Assembly: GCF_000425345.1 (NCBI RefSeq) | Contig: NZ_AUDG01000047.1 | Span: 1-34,094 of the forward strand | Origin: Rheinheimera baltica DSM 14885 | Lineage (GTDB): Bacteria; Pseudomonadota; Gammaproteobacteria; Enterobacterales; Alteromonadaceae | Reading direction: 5' to 3' | Length of the DNA stretch: 34,094 bases | Shown: positions 25,445 to 34,094 of the stretch, piece by piece | How the letters are laid out: each line of letters starts with the position of its first letter | Numbering within the stretch: position 1 is the first letter of the stretch | Made by a program: the position numbers and the translations under genes | Notes under the pieces: generated by a model | Seen by the model: the letters and a program-made list of their open reading frames with translations, nothing else | The model's database searches: none | What the model was told of the DNA's origin: nothing

Positions 25445-26248
25445 TTAACGCGCGTTGGTACTTTCAAAGATTTTGTCAGCTGAAGCCGCCACAAAACCGG
25501 TATATAACAACCCATTAGTCATAGGATAACGGGTAGCAAACTCATAAAAACAACTTGGAATGGTTGCCATGCCATCACTAAATTGTACCGGGTGTAAGTC
25601 TGCCAAAGTTGACGACTGCTCTAAATACACCTCTGGCGTGCCTTTTATTTCGCCGCCTGACGTATTTAACAAAAAGCCAGCGTCTTTAAGCGCATTATTT
25701 ACCTGTTGCAGGCTGCTGAAGTTTTGCAGCTCATTTACACTTACCGTAAAGTGATTCGCGCGATAACCCCAGGCAGCTAACCAGGCGGCATATTCACTTT
25801 CTTCCAGTAGTTTTTCATACGTAGCCTGGCTTACCTGCCAATGCGTGCCGCTGTATAGAAAGTTATCAGCAGTAACGGCCTCTTCTGGAATTTGCGCTAC
25901 CAGTTCGGTAATGGTGTCACGCAGATAGGCAGAGCATTTATCTAACAACAATTCAGAAATAAATACTTTGGGCTGATTACGATCAGGGTGCTCATAATGT
26001 TTGGCGTACAATTTTTTCGCCTCAAAATGATATTCACCACATTCTTCATAACCCAACGCTTTAAAATGCGCTGCCAGTTTTTCCAGTCCAACCTTTTCCA
26101 GGTTAAACGTACGCAACGCTATGTGATCATTAACAACGTCTTGCTGCTGCGAGCTGCCCAGTAACTGGTGAACTTGTTTGGCAGAAGGTGTCACCGCTAC
26201 ATAGTCTTGCCACAGGTTGGCAAACAACACTTTTACATCAGTATGCAT
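25445..26248 (-). CDS. DUF1338 protein, 2-oxoadipate dioxygenase/decarboxylase-like
   Basis: A 267-residue member of DUF1338, the short form of the family that includes HglS/YdcJ, an Fe(II)-dependent 2-oxoadipate dioxygenase/decarboxylase. Putative metal ligands stand in the expected blocks: His in NDHIALRTF, His in ANHFTVSV and Glu in PSCFYEFATRYP. It is the last gene of the argD/astC-astA cluster, so a role in amino-acid catabolism is likely, but whether the short form acts on 2-oxoadipate is not shown by the sequence. Confidence 0.85.
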   Translation of the reverse strand: MHTDVKVLFANLWQDYVAVTPSAKQVHQLLGSSQQQDVVNDHIALRTFNLEKVGLEKLAAHFKALGYEECGEYHFEAKKLYAKHYEHPDRNQPKVFISELLLDKCSAYLRDTITELVAQIPEEAVTADNFLYSGTHWQVSQATYEKLLEESEYAAWLAAWGYRANHFTVSVNELQNFSSLQQVNNALKDAGFLLNTSGGEIKGTPEVYLEQSSTLADLHPVQFSDGMATIPSCFYEFATRYPMTNGLLYTGFVAASADKIFESTNAR

Positions 26249-26292
26249 ATTTTATCCGCCTTAACATTTACCGGTTATTACTTATCTGGCCC

Positions 26293-27321
26293 TTAAGCCT
26301 TGTCTAACACTATAAATCTTGCCATATCGCCATCATGCAGGCGCAGTGTATCGGCAAATTCCGCACTTAGCAGCAATAGCTGCTGATCTGCATCAAACTT
26401 TGCGCTTTTTGAGAAGCTAGCACGAAAACCTTGAAGTGCTGTGTTGGCTACAGCTAAGGTTTGCTCCCCTTGCACATCGGCAATTTTAACTGCAACTTTT
26501 TTGCTGGCCGCTACCGATTTAATCTGGCTTAAACGCGCTTCAACCGTTGGGCCGGCATCGAATAAATCAATATAACCACGATGATTAAACCCTTCGTTTT
26601 CCAGCATTTTTAGTGCAGGCTTAGTGTTCTGATGCACCTGACCTATTACGTCCTGAGCACATTGAGGCAGCAGACCAACATAAATGGGATGTCGTGGCAT
26701 CAGCTCAGCAATAAAGGCCTTTTTCCCCACACCAATCAAGTGATCAGCGGTAGGAAAATCGATGGTTAAAAACAGCTTTTGCAGCCAATGCCAAAATGGC
26801 GGCTGGCCATCGCTGTCTGCCGCACCACGCATCTCGGCAATGACGCGGTCGCTAAAGCGCTCTGGGTATTCAGCCATAAACAAAAAGCGTACCTTGGATA
26901 AAAACCGGCCAGCATGGTTACGCCGATAGCTCTCGCGTAAAAATAACGTGCAAATTTCTGAAGCACCGGTGTAATCGTTACACAGTGTAAGGGTACGTAG
27001 CTGATTAAACACATTAAGCTCAGCGCTGTGGTGAATAACCGTATTTTGCTGAAAGTGATATAGCGGTGTGCTGGTACCCACTGCAGCCTCAATACCGGTA
27101 GTGCCTACAATTTCACCGGTTTGAGTATCTTCCAGCACAAACAAATAGCCCTGATCGCCAGGGCCATCAACCTGAGCGGCAAAGCTGTGCTCGGCATGGT
27201 CAATTTTTTGCTTCAAGCGCGCATCGTTTACCGGCAACGAGGTAAAACCTGCGCCAGACTCGATAGCGATGTTTTTTAGCGCCGCAAAATCTGCCGCTGT
27301 AATAGGTCGGATAACTAACAT
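26293..27321 (-). CDS. astA: Arginine N-succinyltransferase
   Basis: A 342-residue GNAT-fold enzyme that succinylates arginine with succinyl-CoA, the first step of the AST pathway. It opens MLVIRPITAADFAALKNIA and contains ESGAGFTSLP, ETFLF-like blocks (here GYLFVLEDTQTGEIVGTTGIEAAVG), LCNDYTGASEICTLFL, EMRG and the HPIYVGLLP segment. These and the length are standard for AstA. It starts 3 bp after the aminotransferase stop, indicating one transcript. Confidence 0.95.
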   Translation of the reverse strand: MLVIRPITAADFAALKNIAIESGAGFTSLPVNDARLKQKIDHAEHSFAAQVDGPGDQGYLFVLEDTQTGEIVGTTGIEAAVGTSTPLYHFQQNTVIHHSAELNVFNQLRTLTLCNDYTGASEICTLFLRESYRRNHAGRFLSKVRFLFMAEYPERFSDRVIAEMRGAADSDGQPPFWHWLQKLFLTIDFPTADHLIGVGKKAFIAELMPRHPIYVGLLPQCAQDVIGQVHQNTKPALKMLENEGFNHRGYIDLFDAGPTVEARLSQIKSVAASKKVAVKIADVQGEQTLAVANTALQGFRASFSKSAKFDADQQLLLLSAEFADTLRLHDGDMARFIVLDKA

Positions 27322-27324
27322 GGC

Positions 27325-28533
<1,209 letters not shown>

Positions 28534-28578
28534 CTACCTCATTGTCGTTGCTGTGCTAACTTGTCTTTATATAGATTT

Positions 28579-28640
28579 AAAGTGACAAGCACCGCGAAAG
28601 TGACACTATTATATTGCGAATACTCGCCATATTGCAGTAT
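28579..28640. promoter_or_regulatory. Direct-repeat array between argD and the Lrp/AsnC gene
   Basis: Two pairs of direct repeats both spaced 18 bp: AAAGTGACA at 28579 and 28597, and ATATTGC at 28611 and 28629. Between the latter lies the palindrome GCGAATACTCGC (28616-28627). The array sits in the shared 165-bp divergent promoter region and is a plausible binding region for the adjacent regulator. Confidence 0.5.
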
Positions 28641-28695
28641 CATTTTCAGCAATTTTTAAGATTAACTTAGCAATTTAACGTGACGGATTAGCAAA

Positions 28696-29124
28696 ATGAT
28701 AAGCAAGGAAGATGAGAAGTTATTAGCCGTACTTAAACATAATGCCCGTGCCAGTATTTCTGACTTAGCCCGGATACTGGACTTATCACGCTCGACGGTG
28801 CAAACCCGTATTGCACGCCTGGAACAAAGCGGGGTGATTAAAGGCTATTCAGTAGATTACGGCGACGACTATATCGCTTCACTGGTGTCGGCTCATGTCA
28901 GCATCAAAGTGCGGCAAAAACTAACAGCAAAAACTAACGCCGAACTGAAACACATTTCACAAGTATCAGCACTTTATGCCATTAGCGGCGAATACGACCT
29001 TATTGCCATAGTACAGGCACAAAGCACCGAGCAACTAAGCCATATCCTGGATGATATTGGTAACCTGGATGGCGTAGAGCGGACCAATTCGTCGGTTATT
29101 CTGGAAACCAAATTTAAGCGCTGA
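28696..29124 (+). CDS. Lrp/AsnC family transcriptional regulator
   Basis: A 142-residue feast/famine regulator. An N-terminal winged helix-turn-helix (LLAVLKHNARASISDLARIL, SRSTVQTRIARLEQSGVIKGY) is followed by the ligand-binding RAM domain (about 65-140; ALYAISGEYDLIAIVQA is the conserved core). It is divergent from the argD-astA-DUF1338 genes and likely controls them in response to an amino acid, probably arginine or ornithine (inference). Its stop is one base from the stop of the convergent nucleotidase gene. Confidence 0.93.
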   Translation: MISKEDEKLLAVLKHNARASISDLARILDLSRSTVQTRIARLEQSGVIKGYSVDYGDDYIASLVSAHVSIKVRQKLTAKTNAELKHISQVSALYAISGEYDLIAIVQAQSTEQLSHILDDIGNLDGVERTNSSVILETKFKR

Positions 29125-29125
29125 G

Positions 29126-31099
29126 TTAGTGTAACAGCGTTACCGTTGGCTCGCGCGGTGTCTGCCATAGCTCCGGGTTGGCTTGCAGGTACTCAATAAA
29201 CGCCTGAGCCGCTGCTTTGCAATCACTACCTGATGTTTTACAGGGTAAGGCTGGTACAGCCTGATACTGTGCTTTATATGATACTGCACCGCTACTATCT
29301 TGTAATGCCATCACGCGTTTAACTGCATAAACGTGGGGTTGCTTATCCTGTAAAATCACATCCAGCCGGTCACTAGTTTGCTGCTTGGCCTGCTGTAATA
29401 CCTGCCAGCCATCATTACCGTCTGCCAGATATTGCGTTGTGGCCAGTGTATAAACTTGCTCTGGCTGAATATCCTGCCATTGGTTCTCTCGCCACAGCTG
29501 CAACTGTGATAACTGCGCCTTACCTTGCGCTATTGGCTTGGCGGTATAGCGTAGTTTGCCGCTATACGGAAATTTACCGGCATGGGCTCCCGGTACCAGT
29601 GTTGCGCTAATGGTATCGGTTAATAACGCCGCTAATTCAGCGCCACTGATACTCATTATGCTTAAAGGGGTATTAAACGGCAGTACCTCCAAACGCACGT
29701 TGCCTTCATATACCGTGCCGGCAGCAAGTGGTGCTCTGATATTACCCGCGCCAATGAGCGCAAAATCAACTGTACGCTGTGTTTTTGCCTGCAGCTGCGG
29801 CTGATTTAGCCAGTACACCATCGCGTCTGCAATATAGCCTGCTAACGCTGAACCATGGCGATCGCTACCAGCCGTACCCGGTAAACGCACATGATTAACA
29901 CTGCGCGGCGTTACGCTAACTGCACTGCCGTATGCTTGCTGTACTGCAGGTAAATACGTTGAGTCCAACACATCGCGCAATGCTTTATCTTCACTAACAA
30001 TGGCGGTGCGAGGCAAACCGGCAATATAGCGCTCAGTTTCAGCTTGAACCTCAGGTAAAATGCGACTGGATTCATCGCGTCGCGGCGAATTAAAATAGTC
30101 TTTACTGGCCAGCAAGGTATTCTCGCCAATACAAGCTTGTAGTTGGCCATTGCGGTTAAACGTTAACATGGCTTTACCTACCGCTTGTGCAAACTGCCCT
30201 GCTTGTACTACGCACGTTTGGTTGTTGCCATCGGGGTTTATCACCATTTCGGCGTAAGGCCGCTGATTGCCCAAATACCAATGCCGGAAATCGCCCAGTA
30301 AACTGTGGCTATGGCCTCCGACAATGGCGTCAATACCATTTACGGCGCTGGCAAGCGCTAAGTCGCGCTGATGCCCCAAATGTGTTAGTGCAATAATATG
30401 TTTCACGCCCAGCGCAGTTAACACATCTACTGTTTGCTGTGCACTTTGTATTTCGTTATAAAACACCAGCGCACCGGTATCGGGTGCTATGGCGCGCATA
30501 TCCTCAAGCGCCAAACCAAATACCGCCACCAGCTCACGCCCTGCTGCAGTGTCAACACTGGCTACGCGCTGCAGTTGGTTGTTATCAAGCACAAATAAGC
30601 TGTAAGGCTTCAGGTTTTGGCTATTGGCCAACAACGGCTCTGCGGCCGTATTAACATTGGCGGCCAGCACAGGGAAGTTTATCTTATCAACAAAGTCAGC
30701 CAGCTTGTTCAGGCCAATATCAAACTCATGGTTGCCCAGCGCCATGGCATCGATATTCATCCGATTTAACACATCTATGTTTATTTTTTGCTCAAACAGC
30801 TCAAAATAGGCACTGCCTTTAAAAGCATCACCACCGTGTAAAAACAATGATGGGATCTGCTCTGCGTTAGCCTGCTGGCGTAAACTTTGTGCCTGAGTCA
30901 ATAAGCGGGGGTGACCGCCTATGAAGGTGTATAGCGGTTGTCCTTTAGCATCTTTTACACTGGCGGGGCTGGCATCAAATTGAGAGTGTGTGTCGTTAAT
31001 ATGGATTAAGGTTAACGTTAACCCTGAATCAGGCTCAGAAACTGCACTGCATCCTAACATCATGGAAGCAAAAAATACTGCTGGAACACCCAATCGCAT
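29126..31099 (-). CDS. 5'-nucleotidase / UshA-like lipoprotein
   Basis: A 657-residue exported metallophosphoesterase that would hydrolyse nucleotides in the periplasm or at the outer membrane. The N-terminus has a lipoprotein signal with lipobox ending MLGC (Cys16). The phosphoesterase domain shows HINDTHSQFD, LHGGDAFKGS, ALGNHEFDIG, ALTHLGHQ and VGGHSH. The C-terminal nucleotidase domain (about 375-600) has GAGNIRAPLAAG and the DGNDGW substrate loop. Two cysteines near the end (LPCKTSGSDC) may form a disulfide. Whether it prefers 5'-nucleotides, cyclic nucleotides or UDP-sugars cannot be decided. AAAGG precedes the start. Confidence 0.9.
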   Translation of the reverse strand: MRLGVPAVFFASMMLGCSAVSEPDSGLTLTLIHINDTHSQFDASPASVKDAKGQPLYTFIGGHPRLLTQAQSLRQQANAEQIPSLFLHGGDAFKGSAYFELFEQKINIDVLNRMNIDAMALGNHEFDIGLNKLADFVDKINFPVLAANVNTAAEPLLANSQNLKPYSLFVLDNNQLQRVASVDTAAGRELVAVFGLALEDMRAIAPDTGALVFYNEIQSAQQTVDVLTALGVKHIIALTHLGHQRDLALASAVNGIDAIVGGHSHSLLGDFRHWYLGNQRPYAEMVINPDGNNQTCVVQAGQFAQAVGKAMLTFNRNGQLQACIGENTLLASKDYFNSPRRDESSRILPEVQAETERYIAGLPRTAIVSEDKALRDVLDSTYLPAVQQAYGSAVSVTPRSVNHVRLPGTAGSDRHGSALAGYIADAMVYWLNQPQLQAKTQRTVDFALIGAGNIRAPLAAGTVYEGNVRLEVLPFNTPLSIMSISGAELAALLTDTISATLVPGAHAGKFPYSGKLRYTAKPIAQGKAQLSQLQLWRENQWQDIQPEQVYTLATTQYLADGNDGWQVLQQAKQQTSDRLDVILQDKQPHVYAVKRVMALQDSSGAVSYKAQYQAVPALPCKTSGSDCKAAAQAFIEYLQANPELWQTPREPTVTLLH

Positions 31100-31217
31100 A
31101 ACTATTAACCTTTATATCACACAGACATTTTTAAAGCGGCTACCTTAGACACAAAGCCGTTTAAGCTCAAGTGAAAATACTATGGCAACTTCTGTTTTGA
31201 TAAGTGCTGCAGGCATA

Positions 31218-31631
31218 TTAAAGCGCAGCACGAATTTTGTCAGCCAGTGCTTTAATTTTGTCCATATCTCCCATCTGCGCTCCATGCCGGTTCAATTTTG
31301 ACAGATGCTCAGGGATTAAATGAAAATGCAGATGCGGCACGGTTTGTCCGGCAGCACTGCCGTTTAACTGCATCAATACGACGCCATCGACCCCCAATGT
31401 CGATTTAAGTGCTGACATCACTTTTTGTACTGTTGTCATGGTGTGGGTTAGCTCGTCCGCCGGGATATCCAGCAAAGTTTCTGCTTCAAACTTGGGGATC
31501 ACCAACGTATGGCCTTCGGCCTGCGGCATAATGTCCATAAAAGCCAATGTGTAGTCGTCTTCATACACTTTGAAACTGGGAATTTCATCGCGCAGAATTT
31601 TGGCAAAAATATTGTTGCTATCGTAGCTCAT
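31218..31631 (-). CDS. HIT family protein (histidine triad hydrolase)
   Basis: A 137-residue HIT protein with the catalytic triad motif PHLHFHLIPE and the family opening NNIFAKILRDEIPSFKVYEDDYTLAFMD. Such enzymes hydrolyse AMP-linked substrates (HinT-like). Its C-terminal extension is modest and typical of the short proteobacterial subgroup. A strong AAAGGAG lies 7 bases before the ATG. It lies downstream of fghA on the same strand, with the hairpin repeat between them, so co-transcription is uncertain. Confidence 0.92.
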   Translation of the reverse strand: MSYDSNNIFAKILRDEIPSFKVYEDDYTLAFMDIMPQAEGHTLVIPKFEAETLLDIPADELTHTMTTVQKVMSALKSTLGVDGVVLMQLNGSAAGQTVPHLHFHLIPEHLSKLNRHGAQMGDMDKIKALADKIRAAL

Positions 31632-31751
31632 GCAGTTCTCCTTTAGGCAGGCTTATGCAACCAAGTATGCCAGCATCTGACGGTATAAAACCAGCTTTTG
31701 ACGCTGTAGTGGAATAATGAAGCTGATTATTTAAGCTCAGAAAACTGGCTG

Positions 31752-31836
31752 CAACACCCGCCCCGGCTCGTCACAGCAACTCGCCCTACTGCCTACGGCA
31801 GGGCTCAGACACTCTGTGGCGACCGAAACGGGGTTC
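31752..31836 (-). repeat. 85-bp hairpin repeat, copy 1 (between fghA and HIT gene)
   Basis: Eighty-five bases that recur at 32743-32827 in the same orientation, with 81 of 85 identical by eye. The unit is an imperfect palindrome: outer CCCG/CGGG, then TCGTCACAG/CTGTGGCGA, and an inner hairpin CTGCC-TAC-GGCAG flanked by GCCCT and GGC. It starts CAACACCCGCC and ends ACGGGGTTC. Confidence 0.9.
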
Positions 31837-31857
31837 CAGCCGCTTTTCAGATCAGGT

Positions 31858-32709
31858 TTAATCAAACAAATACCGTGCATGAAACCTCAGATGCTGCTCA
31901 ATAAAGCTGGCGATAAAATAATAGCTGTGGTCATAACCCGCCTGCAGGCGGATCTCAGCCGGCACAGCGCTTTGCTTCGCCGCAGCAATTAAATTGTCGG
32001 TGCGCAATTGCTCAGGATAAAAGCTGTCTGCCGTGCCCTGGTCAACCAATAATGGCTGCGGATCTTGCGCTACAGCTAACAATACTGATGCGTCATATTG
32101 CTGCCATTGGCTTTTATCATCACCTAAATAGCCACTAAAAGCTTTAATTCCCCAAGGGCAAGCAACCGGGTTGCAAATAGGTGAAAATGCCGAAATGCTA
32201 CGATAACGTTCGCTGTTGCGCAGGCCAATCACTAAGGCACCATGGCCGCCCATTGAGTGGCCGGTAATAGCGCGTTTATCAGACAGCGGTAAATGCTGCT
32301 CTAGCAATTGCGGTAACTCGGTTACTATGTAGTCATACATATGATAATGCGTGGCGTACGGTGCCGCTGTGGCATTTACATAAAAGCCCGCACCTAAGCC
32401 AAAATCATACGCGCCGTCTGGATCATCGGGAACCCCATCACCGCGCGGGCTGGTATCCGGCATAATCAGCGCTATACCAAGCTCTGCGGCAATACGCTGA
32501 GCACCGGCTTTACTGGAAAAATTTTCGTCGGTACAAGTTAAACCCGATAACCAATAAAGCGCGGGTACTTTGCCATGTTCGGCCTGTGGCGGTAAAAACA
32601 CCGAGAACTGCATATCGCAGCTCAGTACAGTGGATGTATGAGTGAAACGAATTTGCCTGCCACCAAAGCAAAGCTGCTCACTCACTTTGGTTAATGCTGA
32701 AATTGTCAT
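31858..32709 (-). CDS. fghA: S-formylglutathione hydrolase
   Basis: A 283-residue esterase-D-type serine hydrolase converting S-formylglutathione to formate and glutathione in formaldehyde detoxification. The nucleophile motif is GHSMGGHGA. The acid is probably the Asp in [10 protein letters not shown], and the His is in [13 protein letters not shown]. The pre-strand block [11 protein letters not shown] and [28 protein letters not shown] are family hallmarks. Complete and in frame. The partner dehydrogenase upstream is interrupted by an IS element, so this gene may lack its normal promoter or substrate supply. Confidence 0.95.
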   Translation of the reverse strand: MTISALTKVSEQLCFGGRQIRFTHTSTVLSCDMQFSVFLPPQAEHGKVPALYWLSGLTCTDENFSSKAGAQRIAAELGIALIMPDTSPRGDGVPDDPDGAYDFGLGAGFYVNATAAPYATHYHMYDYIVTELPQLLEQHLPLSDKRAITGHSMGGHGALVIGLRNSERYRSISAFSPICNPVACPWGIKAFSGYLGDDKSQWQQYDASVLLAVAQDPQPLLVDQGTADSFYPEQLRTDNLIAAAKQSAVPAEIRLQAGYDHSYYFIASFIEQHLRFHARYLFD

Positions 32710-32742
32710 AGTCTGCCCATAGTGTTCAACAAGGACAGATTA

Positions 32743-32827
32743 CAACACCCGCCTTGGCTCGCCACAGCAACTCGCCCTACTGCCTACGGCAGGGCTCAGA
32801 CACTCTGTGGCGACCAAAACGGGGTTC
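32743..32827 (-). repeat. 85-bp hairpin repeat, copy 2 (between adhC remnant and fghA)
   Basis: The second copy of the 85-bp unit. Its stem is better than copy 1: TTGG pairs with CCAA and TCGCCACAG with CTGTGGCGA exactly. The four differences from copy 1 all fall in stem arms. Ends at 32827, 31 bp from the dehydrogenase stop. Confidence 0.9.
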
Positions 32828-32858
32828 TAATCCGCCCATCAATTACATTCGCTTGATA

Positions 32859-34094
<1,236 letters not shown>

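Overview
The window looks like a gammaproteobacterial chromosome from the Alteromonadales / Chromatiaceae neighbourhood (Rheinheimera-, Alishewanella- or Shewanella-like). This is an inference from gene content: an arginine succinyltransferase gene set with a DUF1338 partner, a DUF3718 protein behind a c-di-GMP-I riboswitch, a GlyGly-CTERM secreted metalloprotease and a sedentary-type integron. No rRNA or tRNA gene fixes the taxonomy.

Bases 1-3246 are the head of a chromosomal integron. A complete integron integrase (2281-3246, +) carries a LexA box in its promoter. Opposite it runs a leftward cassette array (1-2052). Four attC sites are clear and a fifth is possible. Cassette boundaries can be set to the base because each cassette's start is complementary to the inverse core box of its own attC. 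The cassettes encode small membrane proteins and one P-loop NTPase, all of unknown function.

Bases 3339-11322 hold a small membrane-anchored protein and then a self-contained efflux operon: HlyD/MacA-type adaptor, MacB/LolD-type ATPase, two FtsX-like permeases, an NtrC-type response regulator and its histidine kinase. A good sigma-54 promoter and TGTCCG/CGGACA operator repeats precede it, suggesting that the operon's own regulator drives it.

Bases 11339-20060 are mixed housekeeping and accessory genes. They include a DUF1840 protein, glycerol kinase, a pyroglutamyl-peptidase homologue lacking the catalytic Cys and His, a c-di-GMP-I riboswitch upstream of a DUF3718 exported protein, a CPA2 antiporter, a DUF1289 protein and a large exported TolB-propeller/amidohydrolase gene broken by one frameshift.

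Bases 20098-25328 (all minus strand) encode secreted proteins: a GlyGly-CTERM metalloprotease with thrombospondin type 3 repeats, an FG-GAP/VCBS-type repeat protein and an orphan family-3 solute-binding protein.

Bases 25445-29124 are an arginine/ornithine catabolic cluster (aminotransferase, astA, DUF1338) with a divergent Lrp/AsnC regulator. astD and astB are not present here. Bases 29126-31631 hold a lipoprotein 5'-nucleotidase and a HIT protein. Bases 31752-34094 hold a formaldehyde-detoxification pair: fghA is intact and flanked by two copies of an 85-bp hairpin repeat, while the class III alcohol dehydrogenase gene is cut by an IS5-family insertion that runs off the window edge.
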